Source: Pseudomonadota bacterium (GTDB taxonomy: Bacteria > Pseudomonadota > Alphaproteobacteria > Sphingomonadales > Sphingomonadaceae). From it: a DNA stretch of 9,981 nucleotides. The notes beneath the pieces were generated by a model, which saw only the letters and a list, made by a program, of their open reading frames with translations, ran no database searches and had not been told where the DNA came from. Location: contig JAEZHP010000047.1 in assembly GCA_023416515.1 (NCBI GenBank), positions 1 through 9,981 of the forward strand. Reading direction: 5' to 3'. A program made the position numbers and the translations under genes. This document shows positions 1 through 4,844 of this stretch, one piece after another. Each line of letters opens with the position of its first letter. Positions within the stretch are counted from its first letter, which is position 1.

Positions 1-428
1 AAGGTACGCGGCCGGCCCGGCGCCGCGCGGCGGCCGGCCGGGCGCACCCAGCCGGCTTCGAGCAGCACGTCGAGCGTGCCCTTGGAGATCTGCACGCCGC
101 GGATCGCCTCGATCTCGGCGCGGCTCACGGGCTCGTGATAGGCGATGATCGCAAGTGTCTCGACCGCGGCGCGCGACAGCTTGCGATTCTCTTCGCGCTC
201 GCGCCGAAGCAGCGGCGCCAGGTCGGCCGCGGTCTGGAAATGCCAGCGCCCGCCGCGCTCGACCAACTCAATCCCCCGCCCCGCATATTGGTGGCGAAGC
301 TCCTCCAGCGCCGCCCGCACCGCGAGCGTCTCCCCCGCCATCTCGGCGATCTCGTCGGCGCTGAGCGGATCCTCCGCGGCGAACAGGATCGCCTCGACCG
401 CGCGCACCGTCTCGTCCGGTTCGTTCAT
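1..428 (-). CDS. scpB: ScpB, segregation and condensation protein B (3' end outside window)
   Basis: ScpB dimerises and binds ScpA and SMC to form the bacterial condensin complex that compacts and helps separate chromosomes in the cytoplasm. The ATG at 428-426 opens a frame that stays open to the window edge, giving 142 visible residues. Residues 1-75 fit the first winged helix. Residues 85-125 carry the family signature of the second one, including LAIIAYHEPVSRAEIEAIRG at 92-111. The arginine-rich end at 130-141 fits the conserved G-R-P stretch just before the usual C-terminal tail, so roughly the last quarter of the protein is missing because of the window limit. The start overlaps the scpA stop in an ATGA arrangement, which implies translational coupling. 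The identification is from motif and context, both strong. Confidence 0.93.
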   Translation of the reverse strand, partial: MNEPDETVRAVEAILFAAEDPLSADEIAEMAGETLAVRAALEELRHQYAGRGIELVERGGRWHFQTAADLAPLLRREREENRKLSRAAVETLAIIAYHEPVSRAEIEAIRGVQISKGTLDVLLEAGWVRPAGRRAAPGRPRT

Positions 429-1177
429 GCCCGCCTCAACAGCAATTCTCCGAACGGCTCGTCCTGGGCGAGTCTGACCTTGCCCTGCCGCGCCAGCTCA
501 AGCGCGGCGACGAAGCTCGAGGCCAGCGCCGAGCGGCGATAGTCGCCGTCCTGGGTGTCGGGCAGGAAGCTCCTGATGTCGGTCCAGTCGACCCGAATGC
601 CGACAAGCTGCTCGATCCGGGCGATCGCCTCGTCCAGTGTCATGACTGGACGGCGGGCGACCATGTGGACAACCGGCTCGCTTCGCGCCCGAACCCGACC
701 GTAGGCCGCGATGAGGTCGTAGAGCTCGGCCTGCCAGCGCGCGCGGCGCACCAGCGGAAGCCCCTCGGACTTGCCGCGCAGGAAGACGTCGCGGCCGATG
801 CGGTCGCGGGCGATCAGCCTGGCGCCGGCCTCGCGCATCGCGTCGAGCCTTTGGAGGCGCATCTGCAGCCTGAGCGCCAGCTCCTCGGGGCTCGGCTCGA
901 CTTCCGGGTCCTTGGGCAGGAGAAGGCACGATTTGAGGTAAGCGAGCCACGCCGCCATCACGAGATAGTCGGCCGCGATCTCGAGCTTGAGCCGCCGGGC
1001 GTCGGAGATGAAAGCGAGATATTGCTCGACCAGCGCAAGGATCGAGATCTTGGCGAGATCGACCTTCTGCGCCCGGGCAAGGTTCAGGAGCAGGTCGAGC
1101 GGCCCTTCCCACCCGTCGATATCCAGCCGAAGCCGGTCGGGCTCGTCGGGCGTGTCGAAGGCGTCGGGCGATTCCAC
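425..1177 (-). CDS. scpA: ScpA, segregation and condensation protein A (kleisin)
   Basis: ScpA is the kleisin subunit that bridges the heads of SMC and recruits ScpB. With the GTG start at 1177 the protein has 250 residues, normal for the family. The N-terminal kleisin motif E-G-P-L-D-L-L-L is at residues 24-31, followed by ARAQKVDL and the ILALVEQYL helix that contact the SMC neck. The C-terminal winged helix ends at the FVAALELARQGKV and FGELLL segments, which contact the SMC cap. The same frame stays open to an ATG at 1369, but the added residues are low-complexity, unlike ScpA, and cover strong inverted repeats, so I chose the GTG. No clear Shine-Dalgarno precedes it, so the start is the least certain part. 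It overlaps scpB by 4 bases. nagZ, which from memory is its usual upstream neighbour, lies 3.7 kb away. Confidence 0.92.
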   Translation of the reverse strand: MESPDAFDTPDEPDRLRLDIDGWEGPLDLLLNLARAQKVDLAKISILALVEQYLAFISDARRLKLEIAADYLVMAAWLAYLKSCLLLPKDPEVEPSPEELALRLQMRLQRLDAMREAGARLIARDRIGRDVFLRGKSEGLPLVRRARWQAELYDLIAAYGRVRARSEPVVHMVARRPVMTLDEAIARIEQLVGIRVDWTDIRSFLPDTQDGDYRRSALASSFVAALELARQGKVRLAQDEPFGELLLRRA

Positions 1178-1196
1178 GAAATAAAGATGTAGCGGC

Positions 1197-1213
1197 TCGA
1201 CTCGCCGAGTCGA
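1197..1213. promoter_or_regulatory. Perfect 17-base palindrome upstream of scpA
   Basis: TCGACTCGCCGAGTCGA is a perfect inverted repeat of 8+1+8 bases, 19 bases upstream of the chosen scpA GTG. As DNA it could be an operator for a dimeric regulator. As scpA leader RNA it would fold into a stable hairpin next to a start that lacks a visible ribosome binding site. Which of these it does, if either, cannot be told from the sequence. Confidence 0.4.
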
Positions 1214-1222
1214 ATCCCGCGG

Positions 1223-1323
1223 TCGCCCAAGGCCTTCGTTCCTGTGGATGAGTGGGGCCCAAGGGGCGGAAGGCCCACCTCCCCAGGTGCCTTCCGCAGG
1301 TCCAATCCAAAGCGCGCGGGCGA
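1223..1323. ncRNA. Candidate structured RNA (6S-like architecture possible, strand unresolved)
   Basis: The ends TCGCCC (1223-1228) and GGGCGA (1318-1323) can pair as a 6-bp closing helix. Next come an open asymmetric bubble of 17 and 9 bases, a GGAT/ATCC helix (1246-1249 with 1305-1308), an internal loop, and a 13-bp apical hairpin (1266-1297). A closing stem, a central bubble and a long apical arm are the general architecture of 6S RNA, and the segment sits in a gap long enough for such a gene. I cannot confirm 6S consensus bases, the closing stem is short, and either strand could be the transcript. It could equally be a long scpA leader or fortuitous GC-rich pairing. Confidence 0.25.
1266..1297. 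repeat. Strong hairpin, 13 bp with a CC bulge
   Basis: The arms GCGGAAGGC (1266-1274) and GCCTTCCGC (1289-1297) are exact reverse complements. Inside them ACCT (1277-1280) pairs with AGGT (1285-1288) around a CCCC loop, with CC at 1275-1276 bulged. No run of T follows on either strand, so it is not a normal intrinsic terminator. Confidence 0.6.
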
Positions 1324-1431
1324 ATGCCCGGCGCCGCACCTCCATGGCCCGGCAACCGCGGCGGCGCACCTACACAGGTGAGTTTCCGCCTAAAATTTCG
1401 CCAAGGCAGGTTATGCCCGGCTGCGAAGTCC

Positions 1432-1456
1432 GGAACGCGTCGCCGGTTTCCGCGTC
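1432..1456 (+). promoter_or_regulatory. Candidate EcfG (general stress sigma factor) promoter
   Basis: GGAAC at 1432-1436 and CGTC at 1453-1456 are separated by exactly 16 bases. The established alphaproteobacterial EcfG consensus is GGAAC-N16/17-CGTT, so the -35 element is perfect, the spacing is right and the -10 element has one mismatch. Transcription would begin near 1463, about 18 bases before the ATG at 1481, leaving room for the GAGGAG ribosome site at 1468-1473. A match of this length can occur by chance in GC-rich DNA; the position is what supports it. Confidence 0.35.
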
Positions 1457-1480
1457 ATGGCAGGCATGAGGAGCGGGCTT

Positions 1481-1702
1481 ATGCATTGGTATTGCCTGTT
1501 CATCGACGACAAGCCGGCGGCGAGCTGGCGGCGCCAGCGCTGCCAGGCGCTCCACGACGCCCTCGCCGCCGGCGCCGCGACAAGGTTGCCGGGGGGCGGC
1601 AGGCGGCTCGAGTGGCAACCGAGTGCCCACATCCACGTTTGCAACAATGCGGCCGACCGGGATCGCTGGGTGAAACCCGTCCGCCCGCCGCTCGCCCGAT
1701 GA
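1481..1702 (+). CDS. Small hypothetical protein, 73 aa
   Basis: I do not recognise a named family. The ATG at 1481 is preceded by GAGGAG at 1468-1473 with 7 bases of spacing, a good ribosome site. An in-frame ATG at 1457 lies upstream of that site and was rejected. The protein begins MHWYCLFIDDKPAASWRRQR and has a patch of Trp, Tyr and Cys at its start, a basic middle, a hydrophilic turn (LPGGGRRLEWQPSAHIHV) and a basic end. There is no signal peptide or membrane segment. Third codon positions are mostly G or C, as in neighbouring genes. It is the first gene of the plus-strand block, 25 bases before the next one, and lies just downstream of the candidate EcfG promoter. Confidence 0.6.
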   Translation: MHWYCLFIDDKPAASWRRQRCQALHDALAAGAATRLPGGGRRLEWQPSAHIHVCNNAADRDRWVKPVRPPLAR

Positions 1703-1727
1703 TCGCCCCGAACACGGACAATTTTTG

Positions 1728-1943
1728 ATGACCGATGAGCATGACCGCGATGTTTATAAGGAGGGCAGCAGCGCCGCCCATGCGGACGACGCCGCGGCAG
1801 CAGCTCCGGGCGACCTCGCGCCGGGCGAGAATTTGCGCGATCGACAGGAGCGGCTGCTCGACGAGGCCGTTGAAGAGACCTTCCCGGCCTCCGACCCCAT
1901 TGCGGTCGCCGACGTGACCGAGACTCGGGACGACGGCGCCTGA
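1728..1943 (+). CDS. Small acidic protein with E-x-F-P-A-S-D-P motif, 71 aa
   Basis: This is a 71-residue, strongly acidic protein with an Ala/Asp-rich first half that looks disordered. Its C-terminal motif LLDEAVEETFPASDPIAV (residues 43-60) closely resembles a D-E-A-V-E-E-x-F-P-A-S-D-P signature that I know from many short uncharacterised proteobacterial proteins. Its biochemical role is unknown to me. I chose the ATG at 1728; a TTG directly before it at 1725 is in frame. No strong ribosome site is visible and the upstream stretch is T-rich. It probably shares a transcript with the 73-aa gene 25 bases upstream. An E-x-F-P-A-S-D-P protein beside a stress-type promoter would suit a stress protein, but that is inference. 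Confidence 0.72.
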   Translation: MTDEHDRDVYKEGSSAAHADDAAAAAPGDLAPGENLRDRQERLLDEAVEETFPASDPIAVADVTETRDDGA

Positions 1944-2036
1944 ACGGACGCCCCGCCTCGCGATGCCAGTTTCGCGTCCACGGCCTCGCGGCTAGGACGC
2001 ACCCACCTCTTTTCCGCCGCTGACGAGGAACCCCCG

Positions 2037-3089
2037 ATGGTCACCAAAGCCTATGGCGCCTACGCCGCCGACAAGCCTCTGGAGCCGATCGACATCGAGC
2101 GCCGCGCGCCCGGTCCCTCCGACGTCGAGATCGAGATCGCCTTCTGCGGCGTGTGCCATTCGGACCTTCACACCGTGCGCTCCGAATGGGGCGGGACCGT
2201 CTACCCTTGCGTTCCGGGTCACGAAATCGTCGGCCACGTCACCGCGGTCGGCGGCGATGTCACGAGGTTCAAGGTCGGCGACACCGTCGGGGTCGGCTGC
2301 ATGGTCGATAGCTGCCAGAATTGCGCCTCCTGCGCCGACGGGCTCGAGCAATATTGCGAGAACGGGTTCACCGCGACCTACAATTCGCCGACCCAGGACC
2401 CGCCCGGTCACACGCTCGGCGGCTATTCCCAGCGCATCACCGTGACCGAGAAGTTCGTCCTTAAAATCAATCATCCGGAGGAGCAGCTCGCGGCCGTGTC
2501 GCCGCTGCTTTGCGCCGGAATCACCACTTGGTCGCCCCTCCGCCACTGGAAGGTGGGGCCGGGCATGAAGGTCGGAATCGTCGGCATCGGCGGGCTCGGC
2601 CATATGGGCGTAAAGCTCGCAGCCGCGCTCGGCGCCCACGTCGTCGCCTTCACGACGTCGGAGAGCAAGCGGCAGGCCGCCCACGACCTCGGCGCTCATG
2701 AGGTGGTCGTGTCGCGCGATCCCGGTGCGATGAAGGCTCATACGCGAAGCTTCGACTTCATTCTCAACACGGTCGCGGCCAGCCACAATCTCGACGCCTT
2801 CACGAGCCTCCTGAAGCGCGACGGCACGATGTGCCTGGTAGGAGTCCCCGAGCACCCCCACCCCTCTCCGAGCATCGGGATTCTGATTTTCGGACGTCGC
2901 TCCATCGCCGGCTCGCTGATCGGCGGAATCCCCGAGACCCAGGAGATGCTCGATTTCTGCGCCGAGCACGGAATCGTCGCCGACATCGAGATGATCCGAA
3001 TGGACGAGATCGACGACGCCTACGAACGGATGCAGCGGAGCGACGTCAAATACCGCTTCGTCATCGACTCGGCGACGCTTGCCGGGTGA
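2037..3089 (+). CDS. Zinc-dependent NAD(P) alcohol dehydrogenase, cinnamyl-alcohol/YahK type
   Basis: This 350-aa enzyme belongs to the medium-chain dehydrogenases, in the cinnamyl-alcohol/aldehyde-reductase branch, which interconvert alcohols and aldehydes with NADP(H). Catalytic zinc ligands are visible as Cys40 in GVCHSD (38-43), His62 and Glu63 in GHE, and Cys159 in LLCAG. Four cysteines at 93, 96, 99 and 107 form the structural zinc lobe. The Rossmann glycine motif GIGGLGH is at 183-189. The Ser208 to Arg212 stretch after strand two, with Lys211, fits NADP preference. Length matches the family. GAGGAA at 2025-2030 lies 6 bases before the ATG. The gene follows the 71-aa protein by 93 bases. 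It probably detoxifies aldehydes; the real substrate cannot be read from sequence. Confidence 0.93.
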   Translation: MVTKAYGAYAADKPLEPIDIERRAPGPSDVEIEIAFCGVCHSDLHTVRSEWGGTVYPCVPGHEIVGHVTAVGGDVTRFKVGDTVGVGCMVDSCQNCASCADGLEQYCENGFTATYNSPTQDPPGHTLGGYSQRITVTEKFVLKINHPEEQLAAVSPLLCAGITTWSPLRHWKVGPGMKVGIVGIGGLGHMGVKLAAALGAHVVAFTTSESKRQAAHDLGAHEVVVSRDPGAMKAHTRSFDFILNTVAASHNLDAFTSLLKRDGTMCLVGVPEHPHPSPSIGILIFGRRSIAGSLIGGIPETQEMLDFCAEHGIVADIEMIRMDEIDDAYERMQRSDVKYRFVIDSATLAG

Positions 3090-3099
3090 CGCCGCAAGG

Positions 3100-3117
3100 C
3101 CGGCTATCTTGAGCCGG
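3100..3117 (+). repeat. Small hairpin after the dehydrogenase stop
   Basis: CCGGCT (3100-3105) pairs with AGCCGG (3112-3117) around ATCTTG. A partly overlapping alternative, CGGGC (3115-3119) with GCCCG (3125-3129), could compete with it. No U-run follows, so termination is unlikely. It may stabilise the 3' end of the message, or be chance. Confidence 0.25.
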
Positions 3118-3142
3118 GCGTCAGGCCCGCCATATCCACAGC

Positions 3143-3448
3143 ATGGCCTGGGATCTCGGCGAGGCGATGCGCAAGAAGGAGGAGTTCGAGTCCGCTCGGC
3201 TCATGGACTTCGAATTTCGCGAGCGCGCACGGGCGACGCGGCTGCTCGCCGGGGCCATCGGCCTCGACGAGACCGAGCTGGTTCGACAGATCGCGGTCCG
3301 CGACAGCTCCAGCCTGCTCGACATGGTGGCGGAGAAGACCGGCCGAGACAGGAATGAGGTGGCGGCGGAATATGACCGTTGCGTCGGCGCGGCGCGAAGG
3401 CAGCTCATCAAGGAGCGCGGCGACCCGACGCCTTACCGGCTGAGCTGA
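3143..3448 (+). CDS. DUF1476-like protein, divergent F1-ATPase inhibitor zeta relative
   Basis: The 101-residue all-helical protein resembles DUF1476, the alphaproteobacterial family that includes the zeta inhibitor of F1Fo-ATPase in Paracoccus. The shared pattern is an EEFE...FEFRERARATRLLA segment (13-36), G-L-D, a central acidic helix and a final ARRQLIKE helix (84-91). Compared with my memory of Paracoccus zeta it is shorter after the LLA stretch and in the loop before the last helix, and it carries an extra tail ending PYRLS. It may therefore be a paralogue with another job. The start is uncertain: ATG 3143 has no clear ribosome site, and ATG 3167 is preceded by GGCGAGG very close by. 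It follows the dehydrogenase by 53 bases on the same strand. Confidence 0.55.
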   Translation: MAWDLGEAMRKKEEFESARLMDFEFRERARATRLLAGAIGLDETELVRQIAVRDSSSLLDMVAEKTGRDRNEVAAEYDRCVGAARRQLIKERGDPTPYRLS

Positions 3449-3458
3449 AGCTCGGCGG

Positions 3459-3485
3459 GGAACCGGTTCGCGCCAAGCCGGTTCC
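3459..3485 (+). promoter_or_regulatory. 8-bp inverted repeat containing an EcfG-like GGAAC-N16-GGTT
   Basis: GGAACCGG (3459-3466) and CCGGTTCC (3478-3485) are exact reverse complements separated by 11 bases. The same bases read as GGAAC (3459-3463), 16 bases, then GGTT (3480-3483), close to the EcfG pattern GGAAC-N16/17-CGTT. The site ends 6 bases before the ATG at 3492, so a transcript from it would be almost leaderless. It could instead be an operator, or an RNA hairpin affecting the next start. Confidence 0.28.
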
Positions 3486-3491
3486 GGACCG

Positions 3492-3767
3492 ATGCACTCC
3501 GAGGATGCCGCTATTTTGCATGCCGAGGTCGCCGCGCTCCAGGCGGTGCTCATCTCCGTCCTTCGGCGGGCCGCTTCCGAACAGCCGCAACTCACGTCGC
3601 TGCTGTGCGCGGCCTTCGACGACGCGGATTCGGTGCTGACCGGGCTCGCGGTTCAGCTCGGCGGCGAGATCTCCGGTCCGACGACGCTCAACGCGTTGCG
3701 CGTGGTGGACGAGATCCGTTCCGGCGTCCTTGGCCGGGACGCGGCCTGTTTCGGCGCCGGCGGCTGA
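3492..3767 (+). CDS. Hypothetical protein, 91 aa
   Basis: I do not recognise this protein. It starts MHSEDAAILHAEVAALQAVL and appears mainly alpha-helical, with amphipathic Leu/Ala-rich helices at about 5-27, 33-55 and 63-80. No membrane segment or signal is visible, and it has scattered cysteines and a Gly-rich tail. Third-position G/C bias matches a real gene. It ends in a tandem in-frame stop, TGA then TAG (3765-3770). It lies 43 bases after the DUF1476-like gene and is the last gene of the plus-strand block, converging on the lipoprotein gene. No clear Shine-Dalgarno precedes the ATG. Confidence 0.6.
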   Translation: MHSEDAAILHAEVAALQAVLISVLRRAASEQPQLTSLLCAAFDDADSVLTGLAVQLGGEISGPTTLNALRVVDEIRSGVLGRDAACFGAGG

Positions 3768-3786
3768 TAGTCCTGCTCGAATCGAG

Positions 3787-3804
3787 CGCGGCGAACGAAC
3801 CGCG
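3787..3804. terminator. Weak hairpin between convergent genes
   Basis: CGCGG (3787-3791) pairs with CCGCG (3800-3804) around an 8-base loop. A second small stem, GCTCG/CGAGC around AAT, immediately precedes and overlaps it. It lies between the plus-strand stop at 3767 and the minus-strand stop at 3807-3809, where a two-way terminator would be expected. Read on the plus strand only a short ATTT follows, so this is a weak candidate. Confidence 0.25.
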
Positions 3805-3806
3805 AT

Positions 3807-4367
3807 TTAAGCAGGGACCTCGGCAGTGGCCGGAAGGTCGCTTCGGTAGATCCGCCATTGCAGCTGTTCGGCGGTCGCGCCCGGCACGTCGTTGACCCGC
3901 CTCAAGGTCATCGAGCCGCGCCGGTTGAACGGCTCGCCTCCGCGCAGCCGGCCATAGATCTGCACCGGCACTTCGACATAGGAGAAGCCAGCGGCGCCCT
4001 CCATCGCACCGGGCGCACCGATATTGGCGTGATATTCGGCATAAGGCGCGAAGCTCGCCGCGAACTGCGCCGAGCTCATGCCGCTAGCGCGCCCATCGCC
4101 CGACCATAGCCGGTAGGCCTCGCCATGGCGGCCGGCCTCGATCAGCGCGAAATAGCTCTGAAGAACCTGCCCAGCGCCTTGAGCGCTCTTGGGATCGATC
4201 GGCCCTTCCGCGAGCGGCGTGCGGTCGTCAGGAAGGCCGCCGGGCTGGCCGGGAGCGGGAGGCTGAAGCGGCGCACGAGCGGCCTCGTTCCCGGCGCCTG
4301 GCGAGGGCTCCGGGCGATCCGAACAAGCGAAAAGCAGAGCCGCGCTGGCGAGAAACAGAGTTCGCAT
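3807..4367 (-). CDS. Predicted lipoprotein of unknown function, 186 aa
   Basis: The N-terminus MRTLFLASAALLFAC is a short lipoprotein signal with lipobox L-F-A-C, so Cys15 would be lipidated and the protein anchored in a membrane facing the periplasm. Residues 16-60 form a Pro/Ala/Gly-rich linker. Residues 64-175 form a compact domain starting with the helix VLQSYFALIEAGRHGEAYRL (68-87), then strands such as YVEVPVQIYG (130-139) and GSMTLRRV, and ending in QWRIYRSDL. The helix followed by a curved sheet recalls NTF2-like folds, but I cannot assign a family. GGTGGGG lies just before the ATG as a ribosome site. It follows the thioesterase gene by 60 bases and may be the last gene of the nagZ transcript. 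Confidence 0.8.
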   Translation of the reverse strand: MRTLFLASAALLFACSDRPEPSPGAGNEAARAPLQPPAPGQPGGLPDDRTPLAEGPIDPKSAQGAGQVLQSYFALIEAGRHGEAYRLWSGDGRASGMSSAQFAASFAPYAEYHANIGAPGAMEGAAGFSYVEVPVQIYGRLRGGEPFNRRGSMTLRRVNDVPGATAEQLQWRIYRSDLPATAEVPA

Positions 4368-4403
4368 GCCCCACCGACGGGCGAGCCTTGCCCAGGGTTC
4401 CGC

Positions 4404-4424
4404 GGCTCGGCCCGGCAGCGAGCC
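4404..4424 (-). repeat. 6-bp inverted repeat between thioesterase and lipoprotein genes
   Basis: GGCTCG (4404-4409) pairs with CGAGCC (4419-4424) around a 9-base loop, directly after the thioesterase stop on the minus strand. No T-run follows. It may be a processing or stabilising hairpin, or chance in this GC-rich spacer. Confidence 0.22.
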
Positions 4425-4427
4425 GGC

Positions 4428-4826
4428 TCAGGGATTCAGGAAGCGGTTGGCGACCTCGCGGGCGAGCCGCGCCGGCCTCTTGGTCTCCGCATCGAGGCAG
4501 CACCAGCTGCTCTTCACCTCGGCGAGGATGTCCTCACCGCGCTTGACCAGGGTGACGAAGAAGGCGCGCGCGCCCTGCATTCCTTCGGCGACCACCTCCG
4601 CGATCACCGCGTCCTTGAGGAAAGCGGGCTTGCGATAGGTGATCTCGTGCTTGAGTGCGACCCACAGGTGGGAGGCGACCGCCTCGGCGGGGGCCACCTT
4701 CTCCCAATAGGCCACGACCGATTCCTGAACCCACTTCAAGTACACGGCATTATTGACGTGCCCCATATGGTCGATGTCGGCGGTGTCGATGGCGATCTGG
4801 TGGCGGAACATGCCATCCAAGATCAT
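4428..4826 (-). CDS. Acyl-CoA thioesterase, YbgC/FadM-like hotdog fold
   Basis: This 132-aa protein is a single hotdog domain of the 4-hydroxybenzoyl-CoA thioesterase/YbgC type, which hydrolyses acyl-CoA thioesters in the cytoplasm. The signature D-I-D-H-M-G-H-V-N-N at residues 17-26 contains the expected catalytic aspartate (Asp19 by position) and the start of the long central helix (NAVYLKWVQESVVAYW). The strands HEITYRKPAF, ARAFFVTLVKRGEDILAEVKSSWCCLD and the final helix complete the fold, and the length is typical. The start may be Met1 (4826) or Met6; neither has a strong ribosome site. It begins 17 bases after the nagZ stop on the same strand, so co-transcription is likely although the two functions are unrelated. 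YbgC members often accompany Tol-Pal genes, but none is seen here. Confidence 0.9.
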   Translation of the reverse strand: MILDGMFRHQIAIDTADIDHMGHVNNAVYLKWVQESVVAYWEKVAPAEAVASHLWVALKHEITYRKPAFLKDAVIAEVVAEGMQGARAFFVTLVKRGEDILAEVKSSWCCLDAETKRPARLAREVANRFLNP

Positions 4827-4834
4827 GACCGCTT

Positions 4835-4844
4835 ACACCGGTGT
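4835..4844. promoter_or_regulatory. ACACCGGTGT palindrome at the nagZ stop
   Basis: A perfect 10-base palindrome overlaps the last base of nagZ and fills most of the 17-base gap before the thioesterase. Matching T and A two bases outside each arm extend it to T-x-ACACCGGTGT-x-A. CG-centred palindromes of this general form are typical of LacI-type operators. On the minus strand it overlaps a TTGACA, but no matching -10 lies upstream of the start. Evidence for function is thin. Confidence 0.2.

Larger units (their letters stand above)
1178..1480. other. Divergent intergenic gap rich in inverted repeats
   Basis: This 303-base gap separates the scpA start (minus strand) from the first plus-strand gene at 1481. 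It holds a perfect 17-base palindrome (1197-1213), a long hairpin (1266-1297), two copies of CACCT-N4-AGGTG (1276-1289 and 1367-1380) and a candidate EcfG-type promoter (1432-1456), each listed separately. I found no convincing protein frame in it. Frames that cross it read as arginine- and proline-rich low-complexity sequence. Confidence 0.7.

Noticed and set aside
10..39. Very GC-rich inverted repeat (GGCCGGC ... GCCGGCC) at the left edge
   Set aside because: It lies inside scpB and encodes the conserved Gly/Arg/Pro-rich stretch. Codon choice in a GC-rich genome explains it.
1190..1240. Resemblance of GATTCGACTC (minus strand) to a tRNA or tmRNA T-loop
   Set aside because: The flanking bases do not form the T-stem and no acceptor stem or CCA end is present. 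The bases are explained by the 17-base palindrome.
1178..1369. N-terminal extension of scpA back to ATG 1369 or 1345
   Set aside because: The extra 57-64 residues are not ScpA-like and cover the hairpin and palindrome. The GTG at 1177 gives normal length and N-terminus.
1252..1728. Plus-strand frame of about 158 codons crossing the divergent gap and overlapping the 73-aa gene
   Set aside because: Its product is extremely rich in Arg, Pro and Ala, it runs through the inverted repeats, and the overlapping 73-aa frame has a better ribosome site and composition.
1992..2969. Open frame of about 325 codons on the minus strand opposite the alcohol dehydrogenase
   Set aside because: It is a mirror of a clear dehydrogenase gene and arises from GC-rich codons. 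The translation has no recognisable domain and is rich in Gly, Asp and Arg.
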